Part shown: piece after piece, positions 1-6,444 of the stretch | Position numbering within the stretch: the first letter of the stretch is position 1 | Layout: each line of letters starts with the position of its first letter | Origin: CAZCGA01 sp964498075 | GTDB taxonomy: Bacteria; Desulfobacterota; Binatia; HRBIN30 | NCBI GenBank assembly: GCA_964498075.1 | Contig: CAZCGA010000220.1 | Location: 1-7,952, forward strand | Direction: 5' to 3' | Length of the DNA: 7,952 nt | Program-made: the position numbers and the translations under genes | The notes under the pieces: generated by a model | The model's input: the letters and a program-made list of their open reading frames with translations, nothing else | Database searches by the model: none | Told to the model about the DNA's origin: nothing

Positions 1-274
1 CGGTGACGGCCGCCCCATCGAGCGGCGTGTCGATCTTCACGTCGTAGCCGAGAGGATGCTTGATCGGCTCACCCTTGAAGTACTTGTACGCGTCGCCGGG
101 AGTGGTGAGGACGTTCCCGAGGGCGAACGCGTCGAGCGACCAGCTCGTGTGGACGTGGGTTTCACCGAAATAGGCGTCGCGCTCGGGGTTCGCAGCGAGG
201 GCCGGAAGCCCGGTTACGATCGAGAGTACGATACTCAGCAGCGCGTTGATTCCTTCGCGGAATTCGAATCGCAT
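1..274 (-). CDS. DUF3604 family exported protein, N-terminal part (cut by window edge)
   Basis: Only the first 91 codons are present and the rest lies beyond the left edge. Seen: an N-terminal hydrophobic segment (about residues 10-28, ending P-A-L-A-A) that looks like a Sec signal peptide, followed directly by Y-F-G-E-T-H-V-H-T-S-W-S (H40 and H42). It then reads L-G-N-V-L-T-T-P-G-D-A-Y-K-Y-F-K-G, matching my memory of the DUF3604 family opening. The H-x-H pair resembles the first metal-ligand motif of PHP-type phosphoesterases, so a metal-dependent hydrolase is plausible, but no substrate is established for the family. The start is set by GGGAGGT at 281-287, 6 nt upstream. It lies 66 bp downstream of the DUF4410-like gene on the same strand and is the last visible member of the sulfatase gene set. 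The family call is fairly sure; the function is open. Confidence 0.85.
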   Translation of the reverse strand, partial: MRFEFREGINALLSIVLSIVTGLPALAANPERDAYFGETHVHTSWSLDAFALGNVLTTPGDAYKYFKGEPIKHPLGYDVKIDTPLDGAAVT

Positions 275-340
275 CACGTCACCTCCCTTGCAAGTCGTCA
301 GTCACGTTTGGCCAAGCAGGCGCCAGACTCCGTGCGCAAC

Positions 341-1129
341 TCACTGGATCCAACCCTGTTGTTGGAATCGCTGCCTGAGCACATCGGCAATTTCCTTGGC
401 GGTCGCCTTGGCTCGGCCCTCAACCTTGCTGCTGCCGCTCGCCTCGCCGTACACTTTCATCCCGGTGCTGACGATGAGTCCCGCCGGGTTGGCGGTGGCC
501 AGTAGACCGACAACCCCCAAGGCTGCCCCCGGGGATTTGCCGCCGCCGGCATCGACTGTGCCGGAACCGAGTTTACGCAGGCCCTGAGGCGTCACCTGAA
601 ATCCTTCGACCGCCGTTTTCAAAGCGGAGGCTCCGGCGCCGAATCCGATGGCGACGCGCTCAGCGGTACTGCCCTCGGTGACTGAAACGAGTTCGCCTCG
701 GATCACAAGGTCGTTGATCTGCGGCACCGTTCCCGCCCCAGCCCGCGCGGCGGGCATTCCCATGCTTTGGATCTCTTGGACCAATTGCGTCGCAATTTCA
801 GCGCCCAACTCCCGGCCGGTGGCAAGCTGCTCGGGGGTTTGGGAGGCGTCGGTAGCCTGGCCGGCAAGCGCGGAGTCGGCCGGAACATCGGCGGCGGTGG
901 CGGCGAAGTCGTACACCCAGATCTGATTGGGCCGCGGGAGTTGCCCGGTCACGAGTTGCTGGCGGTTGGTGACCTTGGTCGAGGCGCACCCGGCGGCCAC
1001 GACCATGACAAACAGGCACGGGACGATTGTCGCGATTCTTCTTCGAAGTGCCGAGGGGGCTTCGGATGATTTGCAGGGGAAGGTGAGCGTCAGGCGGCCC
1101 GGCACGCGGTTACCAATTCGATTATTCAT
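341..1129 (-). CDS. DUF4410-like lipoprotein
   Basis: 262 aa. Seen: a hydrophobic stretch (about residues 32-46) running into V-A-A-G-C-A-S, a lipobox with C48 as the predicted lipidated cysteine, so the mature protein probably sits in the outer membrane facing the periplasm. An unusually long 30-residue basic leader precedes the hydrophobic core. I keep this start because GGGAGGA (1136-1142) is 6 nt upstream, but a shorter non-ATG start is possible. The mature part reads I-W-V-Y-D-F-A early, then A-T-Q-L-V-Q-E-I and N-D-L-V-I-R-G-E-L, a glycine/alanine-rich middle (about 162-223), and ends in K-E-I-A-D-V-L-R-Q-R-F. This layout is typical of DUF4410 lipoproteins, whose role is unknown. It lies between the 203-aa secreted protein (163 bp upstream) and the DUF3604 gene (66 bp downstream), all on one strand. 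Confidence 0.85.
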   Translation of the reverse strand: MNNRIGNRVPGRLTLTFPCKSSEAPSALRRRIATIVPCLFVMVVAAGCASTKVTNRQQLVTGQLPRPNQIWVYDFAATAADVPADSALAGQATDASQTPEQLATGRELGAEIATQLVQEIQSMGMPAARAGAGTVPQINDLVIRGELVSVTEGSTAERVAIGFGAGASALKTAVEGFQVTPQGLRKLGSGTVDAGGGKSPGAALGVVGLLATANPAGLIVSTGMKVYGEASGSSKVEGRAKATAKEIADVLRQRFQQQGWIQ

Positions 1130-1292
1130 GGATGGTCCTCCCTTTCGTTGTTGCTGTCATTGTTGGGGCTGTCTTTGTGTGACAAGCACGCCCATGCCCC
1201 CGGGCCGGCTTCATCGAGAGCTCATCGGGCCAGGCTGTGGCCTTCGACGCTGTTGCTTTTGAGCGATTTGATCTTCACCGCCCCCGCTTCGC

Positions 1293-1904
1293 CTACTTTG
1301 AGGCCGTGGCGATCAGGAGGTCGTCGTTCTTCTCGTCGAGCACCGCAACGCCGCAGGCAGTGACCTTCCCGTTGGCATCGAACTTACAGCCGTAGAGGCC
1401 CGCCGACTGGATCTTGCATTCGCCTTCGTCGAGGCTGACGAGGTAGAAGCCCGACCCGGCGGGCCGGTTGCGGGAGTTGCCCTGCCCGTTGATCCCGATC
1501 ACCAGGTCGGCGGTAACCACCCCGCCGTTGGCGCACGTGATGCTGTCGTTCTCGTCGGAGAAGTAGAGGACCTTGTCCTCGTCGTCCCAGATCAGGTTGA
1601 CGTCTTCCACGTCTCCGTTGCCGTCGACGTCGACCTGTTCGGCCCAGAACGAATCATCGTCGCTCGGACTGTTGGCGGTGTTGACCTTCAACTTGCCTTT
1701 CCCGATGCTCGTCTGCTTGGTGGCATTGGCCGCGGGCTTCGGGGCGTTCGCCTTGGCCATCAGCGCCGGGGGCACCTTGACCGTCACCGGGCTGGCCGCC
1801 GCGCCGGCGGCCTGCTGCGCGTGCGACGCACCGGCACTGGCCACGAGCACCAGCCCCGCGATGACGGAACCCATCGTTCTCTTGCCTGAAGGAATCCTGT
1901 TCAT
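1293..1904 (-). CDS. Secreted acidic protein with EF-hand-like loop, unknown family
   Basis: 203 aa; I do not recognise a named family. Seen: a signal peptide (basic N-terminus, hydrophobic 12-24, cleavage likely after A-S-H-A at residue 29, leaving Q-Q), then an Ala/Pro/Lys-rich linker (30-75). The folded part is acidic (77-203). D-V-D-G-N-G-D-V-E-D at 92-101 matches the D-x-D-x-N-G-D core of an EF-hand or dockerin-like calcium loop, and aspartate/glutamate-rich stretches follow at 107-121. Cysteines at 124, 163, 173 and 184 could form two disulfides in the periplasm. The start is firm: AAGGAGGT at 1911-1918, 6 nt upstream. It begins 36 bp after the arylsulfatase stop, so the two are very likely co-transcribed. 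Its mature N-terminus resembles that of the sulfatase (Q-Q-x-x-G-x-A-x-S-P in both). A calcium-binding accessory partner is possible but is inference. Confidence 0.85.
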   Translation of the reverse strand: MNRIPSGKRTMGSVIAGLVLVASAGASHAQQAAGAAASPVTVKVPPALMAKANAPKPAANATKQTSIGKGKLKVNTANSPSDDDSFWAEQVDVDGNGDVEDVNLIWDDEDKVLYFSDENDSITCANGGVVTADLVIGINGQGNSRNRPAGSGFYLVSLDEGECKIQSAGLYGCKFDANGKVTACGVAVLDEKNDDLLIATASK

Positions 1905-1940
1905 TTCTCCACCTCCTTGGTTTTGTTGTGAGCCGATACG

Positions 1941-4445
1941 CTACTGGCTCGCCTCGTTGTTGCGCTGGCCTTTTTCCGCCTGCGTTGCGTGCTCCTCGGG
2001 GGTCATCTGCTGCGGCTGCAGCTCGAACGTCAGTTTGTTCAACGTGCCGGTGAAGCGGAACGGTACGTCGTAGTGGTAGTCGATCAACGAAACCGGCGTG
2101 CCGGTGTCCATGCCGACATCGAAGGTCTCGTCCCATTGGAAGATGAACGGGACCGTGTGCTCCATGTGCTTGGTGTCGACCGCCTTGCCGTCCACGCTCA
2201 ACGTGCCGGTGCCGCCCTTGCCGAATCCACCGCCGTCGAACTTGAAGTCGAACACCAGTGTGTGCTTGCCGGGCTTGAGCTCGGGTCCCGACCACACGGT
2301 CCGTTCGAGATCCAAGAGGTTGTACAAGAACACCGGCTTGCCGTGGCGGATTCCGGCGACGCCCTTGCTCAGGAAAAATCCATATCCGGCGAATCGCCCG
2401 CCTTCGGTGACGATCATCCCTTCCGCGCCGCCCTTGGGGATGGTCACGTCGGCGGTGATCGTGTAAGACCGCTGCAGGATGGTCGGCGCCGAGCCTGGCG
2501 GGATGCCGCTGATCTCACCGGAGTACGTGAAGGTGGTCCGCCCTGCCGCCGTACTCGGGCGCGACGTCAGGATGCGCGTGAGGGTCGAGTTGTCGAGCGG
2601 CAGCACGTTGTATTTCTTCGCCTCGGCATAGAAGAGGTCCTGCATTTCCTTGAGCTTGTCCGGCTGCTGACCGGCGAGGTCGTTGAACTCCGTGTAGTCG
2701 GATTTCACGTCGTAGAGTTCCCAGTTGTACCCGCTGATCACGTCGGGCGCGGTCGGGGTCATTTTCCACGGAACGGTCGCCGGGGTCGTCGCCGCAATCC
2801 AGCCGTCGTGGTAGATGGCGCGATTGCCGAGGATCTCGAAGTACTGCGTGTCGTGCTTCGACGGCGCCTCGGCGTCGGCCTTATCCCACGTGTACGCCAT
2901 GCTCACGCCTTCGATGGGTTTTTGGGTGATGCCGTTGATCGTTTCCGGCGCTGGGATGCCCGTCGCTTCCAGGATTGTCGGCACGACGTCGATCATGTGG
3001 TGGAACTGCGTGCGCATACCGCCGGCATCCTTGATGCGGTTCGGCCAGGCGATGGCCATGCCTTGGCGCGTGCCGCCGAAGTGTGACGCCACCTGCTTGA
3101 CCCACTTGAACGGCGTACTGAACGCCCACGCCCAGCCGACCGCCATGTGCGGATAGGTTTGGTCCGAACCCCAGAACGGGTAGAACAGCATCTGCGCGTC
3201 GACCGGCACCGGGACACCATTCAAAGGCGCGACCTCGTTCGGCGTTCCGTTGAGCGTTCCCTCGGCGCTCGCGCCATTGTCACCGCTGATGTAGATGATC
3301 AGCGTGTTGTCGAGCTTGCCCAAGTCGGCCACCGCTTGGACCACGCGGCCGATTTCGTAATCCGTGTACGCGAGGTACGCCGCGTACACGTCGGCTTGCC
3401 GCGTGAACAACTTCTTCTCTAGAAAGCCGACGGTATCCCACTCCGGCAATTCCTTTGGCCATGGCGTCAATTGCGCGTCCGCCGGGATGACGCCGAGCTG
3501 CTTCTGATTGGCGAAGATCTGCTCGCGCAGGGCGTTCCAGCCCTTGTCGAACAAGTGCATGTCACTGATCTTCTTGATCCACTCGGGCGTCGGGTGATGC
3601 GGCGCGTGCGTGCCGCCCGGCACGTAGTACACGAAGAACGGCTTGTCGGGGGCGATGTCGTTGAGCTGCTTCAGGTAGGCGATTGCGTCGTCCGCCATGG
3701 CGGTGGTCAGGTTCCAGCCCTTTTTGTCGACGTAAGGGTAGATCGCGGTAGTGTTGCGGAACAGATTCGGCTGCCACTGGCTGGTATCGCCGCCGACGAA
3801 GCCGTAGAAATACTCGAAGCCCATGCCGATCGGCCATTGCTCGAACGGCCCAACCTGGCTCGCCATGAAAGCCGGCGTGTTGTGGTCCTTGCCGAACCAG
3901 GATGTGGCGTAGCCGTTCTGCTTGAGGATCTCACCGATGGTTCCGTTGCTCTTCTCGATGATCGAGTCGTATCCGGGATAGCCCGTCGCGAGCTCGGAGA
4001 CGACACCGAAGCCGGCCGTGTGATGGTTGCGTCCGGTGATGAGGGCAGCCCGCGTCGGCGAACAGAGCGCGGTCGAATGGAACTGCGTATAGCGCAGCCC
4101 TATGTTCGCGATCCGGTCGAGGCTGGGTGTGGGGATGACGCCTCCGAACGTGCTCGGAGCACCGAAGCCGACGTCGTCGGTCATGATCAACAACACGTTG
4201 GGCGCGCCCTCGGGCGGCACTACACGCGGCGGCCACCACGGTTTGGACTCGGTGGCGTTCTCCTTGATCACGCCGCCGAATTTCGGGTCTGGCGGCGGGA
4301 GCTGTTTCCCGTCAATCGTCGTGGTGGCGCTGGGCGAGCCCGCCACGCCGGTGACCTGCTGGGCCCGCGAGCCGACCACGGCGGACAGCAGCACGGCAAT
4401 GGCGGCGAGGAGATTGGGGACCAGCCGCTGGAACACATTCGACAT
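1941..4445 (-). CDS. Arylsulfatase (Cys-type formylglycine sulfatase), periplasmic, with C-terminal beta-rich domain
   Basis: 834 aa from the chosen start. It hydrolyses sulfate esters; the exact substrate cannot be read from sequence. Seen: a signal peptide (1-28, cleavage after S-R-A before Q-Q); the metal-binding N-V-L-L-I-M-T-D-D with D90/D91; the sulfatase signature C-S-P-T-R-A-A-L-I-T-G-R with C128 (the residue converted to formylglycine) and R132; K186 and H188 in F-G-K-D-H-N; H280 in G-G-T-H-A-P; and D389-N390 in I-S-G-D-N-G-A completing the metal site. S-H-F-G-G-T-R and a core ending L-Y-D-V...F-N-D-L-A (about 577-592) are typical of the AtsA-like family. Residues about 640-812 form an extra beta-rich domain, as in the long members of that family (about 750-850 aa). 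ATG at 4445 is preferred over 4454 and 4499 because AAAGGA (4455-4460) lies 9 nt upstream; at 4454 it would touch the start codon. A formylglycine-generating enzyme is needed and is not in the window. The next gene starts 36 bp downstream. Confidence 0.95.
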   Translation of the reverse strand: MSNVFQRLVPNLLAAIAVLLSAVVGSRAQQVTGVAGSPSATTTIDGKQLPPPDPKFGGVIKENATESKPWWPPRVVPPEGAPNVLLIMTDDVGFGAPSTFGGVIPTPSLDRIANIGLRYTQFHSTALCSPTRAALITGRNHHTAGFGVVSELATGYPGYDSIIEKSNGTIGEILKQNGYATSWFGKDHNTPAFMASQVGPFEQWPIGMGFEYFYGFVGGDTSQWQPNLFRNTTAIYPYVDKKGWNLTTAMADDAIAYLKQLNDIAPDKPFFVYYVPGGTHAPHHPTPEWIKKISDMHLFDKGWNALREQIFANQKQLGVIPADAQLTPWPKELPEWDTVGFLEKKLFTRQADVYAAYLAYTDYEIGRVVQAVADLGKLDNTLIIYISGDNGASAEGTLNGTPNEVAPLNGVPVPVDAQMLFYPFWGSDQTYPHMAVGWAWAFSTPFKWVKQVASHFGGTRQGMAIAWPNRIKDAGGMRTQFHHMIDVVPTILEATGIPAPETINGITQKPIEGVSMAYTWDKADAEAPSKHDTQYFEILGNRAIYHDGWIAATTPATVPWKMTPTAPDVISGYNWELYDVKSDYTEFNDLAGQQPDKLKEMQDLFYAEAKKYNVLPLDNSTLTRILTSRPSTAAGRTTFTYSGEISGIPPGSAPTILQRSYTITADVTIPKGGAEGMIVTEGGRFAGYGFFLSKGVAGIRHGKPVFLYNLLDLERTVWSGPELKPGKHTLVFDFKFDGGGFGKGGTGTLSVDGKAVDTKHMEHTVPFIFQWDETFDVGMDTGTPVSLIDYHYDVPFRFTGTLNKLTFELQPQQMTPEEHATQAEKGQRNNEASQ

Positions 4446-4454
4446 GATTCTCAT

Positions 4455-4460
4455 TCCTTT
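4455..4460 (-). promoter_or_regulatory. Ribosome binding site that decides the arylsulfatase start
   Basis: AAAGGA on the minus strand, 9 nt before the ATG at 4443-4445. It directly abuts the in-frame ATG at 4452-4454, which makes that start unlikely. It would lie inside the coding sequence if translation began at 4499. The signal peptide also starts cleanly from 4445. Confidence 0.6.
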
Positions 4461-4566
4461 CGCTGAGATGCGCTCGATACAAGCCAGCCCTGCGCACAAC
4501 CCAAAGAATCCTCAAATGCGAAATCGAAGTAACTACTCAGGTATCCCACCCCGGAATGAGATGACG

Positions 4567-4700
4567 ATCACGAAAACACGAAACAACGAGAGCACGAAAC
4601 CAGATGTGAAGGCGACCGGAAAGGCCACAGCTTCGCACTTCGTGTCTTCAGCGTCCCGCTTTTTTTGATTTCAGAGATTCCAGTTTCGTGTTTTCGTGAT
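4567..4700. repeat. 134-bp element with perfect 18-bp terminal inverted repeats and CACGAAA heptamers
   Basis: The left arm 4567-4584 reads ATCACGAAAACACGAAAC and the right arm 4683-4700 is its exact reverse complement. The heptamer CACGAAA occurs on the plus strand at 4569, 4577 and 4593. Its complement TTTCGTG occurs at 4684 and 4692, with a related CTTCGTG in the interior near 4638. The element fills the middle of the 294-bp gap between the repeat-protein gene and the sulfatase, and its AT-rich arms contrast with the surrounding GC-rich DNA. I see no clear flanking target duplication and no coding capacity. It could be a miniature mobile or intergenic repeat, or a long-armed transcription barrier. 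CACGAA-type intergenic repeats are, from memory, common in environmental bacterial genomes. The nature of the element is inference; the repeat itself is directly visible. Confidence 0.75.
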
Positions 4701-4739
4701 TCCCCAAAGCGGCGAGATTCGGATTTCAAGTCCTCGTGG

Positions 4740-5492
4740 TTAAGGAGTGGGCACGACGCGATAGTAGACGCCGTTGGCGCCGTAGGACGGCTGGAACCAC
4801 GTGTTGCCGCACAGGTAGTAGGTCGTGCCGCCGACGCTGGGTGAGGCGCAGCCGGCAGGCAAGGTCGGATAGATCGCACCCATCGCATACGCGGTGTTGG
4901 TCGCCCCGGCGGCGTAGCCCGCGGAGTAGGCGTTCGAAGTCGCGGCGCTGGTGTTGGCCGAGGCCACGGCCGAGCCTACGACCACGCCGACCGCGGCGCC
5001 CGCGGCGGCGGCGCCGGCGGTGGACCAGCCCCCACAGCTGGAGCACGAGGATCCGTAGACGTTCACGGTGGTGGGCGGATGGTACGCGGGGTAGGCGGCG
5101 CCGTAGTAGGCGCCCGACGCCGTCGCAGTGCCGCCGTACGCATCAGTGTGGGTGGCACCCTGCCCGTATTGGGCCGACGTGCTGCCACCGTAGGTATTCG
5201 TGTGGGTGGCGCCCTGCCCGTATTGGCCCGACGTGCTGCCACCGTAGGGGTTGGTGTGGGTGGCGCCCTGTCCGTAGGCGCCCGACGTGCTGCCGCCGTA
5301 CGCGTTGGTATGTTCGGTGCCCTCCCCTTGTTCGTGCGACGTGCTGCCGCCGTAGGGGTTGCTGTGGCTCGACGATCCATAACTGTGCGACGAACTGCCC
5401 CCCCCGCTGTTCGCATGCGACCAGGCCGCGGCCGGCCCACACGAGAGCGCCAGGATCAAGAGACCTGTGAAGCCAACGACGATCGTTTTCAT
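4740..5492 (-). CDS. Secreted Y-G-G-S-T-S tandem-repeat protein with glycine-zipper-like segment and DUF6515-like C-terminus
   Basis: 250 aa. Seen: a signal peptide (1-23, M-K-T-I-V-V-G-F then a hydrophobic core, cleavage after A-A-A); a Ser/Gly/His-rich segment (24-46); four tandem 18-residue units at 47-118 with the consensus Y-G-G-S-T-S-x-x-Y-G-Q-G-A-T-H-T-N-x, plus a degenerate fifth start at 119; cysteines at 150 and 153; an Ala/Gly/Val segment (158-176) with G-x-x-x-G spacing like a glycine zipper that could enter a membrane; and a C-terminal module (about 204-250) reading L-P-A-G-C, Y-Y-L-C-G, Y-Y-R-V-V-P-T-P. That module resembles DUF6515-type ends of envelope proteins. The start at 5492 is supported by GGAGGT (5503-5508), 10 nt upstream; a longer in-frame opening up to 5828 lies inside the DUF2092-like gene and lacks a signal peptide. 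It starts 19 bp after the DUF2092-like stop, so it probably shares its transcript. Role unknown. Confidence 0.85.
   Translation of the reverse strand: MKTIVVGFTGLLILALSCGPAAAWSHANSGGGSSSHSYGSSSHSNPYGGSTSHEQGEGTEHTNAYGGSTSGAYGQGATHTNPYGGSTSGQYGQGATHTNTYGGSTSAQYGQGATHTDAYGGTATASGAYYGAAYPAYHPPTTVNVYGSSCSSCGGWSTAGAAAAGAAVGVVVGSAVASANTSAATSNAYSAGYAAGATNTAYAMGAIYPTLPAGCASPSVGGTTYYLCGNTWFQPSYGANGVYYRVVPTP
5139..5354 (-). repeat. Four in-frame 54-bp tandem repeats inside the repeat-protein gene
   Basis: Units occupy 5301-5354, 5247-5300, 5193-5246 and 5139-5192 in translation order, each encoding 18 residues beginning Y-G-G-S-T-S. By eye the last two units differ at about 6 of 54 positions, and the second and third at about 8. 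The first is the most diverged (H-E-Q-G-E-G-T-E-H-T). This gradient suggests the array grew by duplication towards its 3' end. The unit length is a multiple of three, so copy-number change keeps the frame. Confidence 0.9.
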
Positions 5493-5511
5493 GGTGCGCT
5501 GTACCTCCACT

Positions 5512-6444
5512 TCACTGCGTTTTAGATGATTTGCCCTTGTTGGATGACTTGCCCTTCCCTGGGCGCCTGGCCTCCGCCGGCACCTTCGAGTCCGGGCGAT
5601 CGAACCCGATGCGCTTTCCGCTGCTGGCCTTCGACGACGCGAAGGAGTCCGCCGGGACGGCGAGGTCGAGTTGCCAGTTGGAGAGCTCCATCTGATGGCG
5701 CAGTTGTGCCGGGTCATGGCGGTACACCGCGCGCAGCATCCGGGGCAGCTTGTCCTCGGCGCCGATCCAGATCTGCACGAACACGTGGTCGCTGGCATAG
5801 GCCACCATGTCGGTCGTCGTGCCGCCAACCACCCTGGATTGGCCGATGTAGAAGGCGGCTTTCAGGCCATCGGCGATGTCCCCGTAGGGGTCGGCGACGA
5901 CCACGTCGCTGAACGGGAAGTAGATCGCGGCGGAGTCGTATGCCGCCTGCAGCGCGGCGTCGATCGTGGGCGGGGCGTCGGCAACGGCGACCAGGTTCTC
6001 GGCTGGTTCGAAAGCCATCATCGCCTTGCCGTCGTAGTAGAACTCAGAGGGCGGGCCGTCGCCGAGCGTCAGGACCCTCAGCTTGTCGGGCCGTTGCATC
6101 ATGACCTCGGACTTCGTCGTGTAGACCAGCGGCGGGCCGAGACGGCTCGGGTTCTCGTAGGAGACCACCGCCGTGAACGTCATCGAACGGGCGGCGGCCA
6201 GGCGCGCGCTAGCGGCCTTCAGGAGATCGATCGCCTTGGGCTCGAGCACCGGCGCGGGCGCCGCTGCCTTCCGCGCCCTGGCAGGCTTCGAGGCCCGCGG
6301 CGCCGGCTTCGCCGCCTGGGCACCCGCGACGGAAGCCGCCAGCAATACGCCCACCGCGAGCAGCATGGTCCAGCTGCGGAAATGGGATCGCCGTACGGCT
6401 CCCGACGAACCACCACATCGCAATTGCGGCCCAGCCAAGGTCAT
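5512..6444 (-). CDS. DUF2092-like exported protein
   Basis: 310 aa from the ATG at 6444. Seen: an N-terminal basic stretch, then a hydrophobic segment (27-44) ending in A-G-A-Q-A-A, a likely signal peptide. A low-complexity Ala/Pro/Lys/Arg linker follows (46-66). The main domain (about 67-287) has A-I-D-L-L-K-A-A-S-A-R-L-A, M-T-F-T-A-V-V-S-Y, R-P-D-K-L-R-V, F-Y-Y-D-G-K and the closing M-E-L-S-N-W-Q-L-D. This matches my memory of DUF2092, a periplasmic domain thought to share the LolA-like lipoprotein-binding fold; function unproven. The basic tail (297-310, K-G-K-S-S repeated) is unusual. Its ATG overlaps the stop of the upstream 94-aa gene in an ATGA motif and has no strong ribosome binding site of its own, which points to translational coupling. 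A GTG at 6459 is a less likely alternative. The next gene starts 19 bp downstream. Confidence 0.85.
   Translation of the reverse strand: MTLAGPQLRCGGSSGAVRRSHFRSWTMLLAVGVLLAASVAGAQAAKPAPRASKPARARKAAAPAPVLEPKAIDLLKAASARLAAARSMTFTAVVSYENPSRLGPPLVYTTKSEVMMQRPDKLRVLTLGDGPPSEFYYDGKAMMAFEPAENLVAVADAPPTIDAALQAAYDSAAIYFPFSDVVVADPYGDIADGLKAAFYIGQSRVVGGTTTDMVAYASDHVFVQIWIGAEDKLPRMLRAVYRHDPAQLRHQMELSNWQLDLAVPADSFASSKASSGKRIGFDRPDSKVPAEARRPGKGKSSNKGKSSKTQ

Noticed and set aside
1130..1292. Terminator or extra small gene between the 203-aa and DUF4410-like genes
   Set aside because: Only a weak 4-bp stem (GGCC at 1228-1231 and 1239-1242) without a T-tract, and no frame with a plausible start.
1989..4466. 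Long plus-strand open frames (1989-3086 and 3471-4466) opposite the sulfatase
   Set aside because: They lie antisense to a gene with clear catalytic motifs, have Arg/Val-rich composition typical of reverse-frame reading of GC-rich genes, and show no domain or ribosome binding site.
4102..4668. 188-aa plus-strand open frame crossing the sulfatase start and the inverted repeat
   Set aside because: It is antisense to the sulfatase N-terminus and runs through a noncoding palindrome. No support as a gene.
5139..5354. Possible CRISPR array or noncoding satellite
   Set aside because: The units are contiguous 54-bp in-frame coding repeats without spacers.
4740..5828. 362-aa version of the repeat protein starting at 5828
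   Set aside because: The extra 112 residues overlap the DUF2092-like gene out of frame, are Arg/Ser-rich, and hide a good signal peptide and ribosome binding site at 5492.
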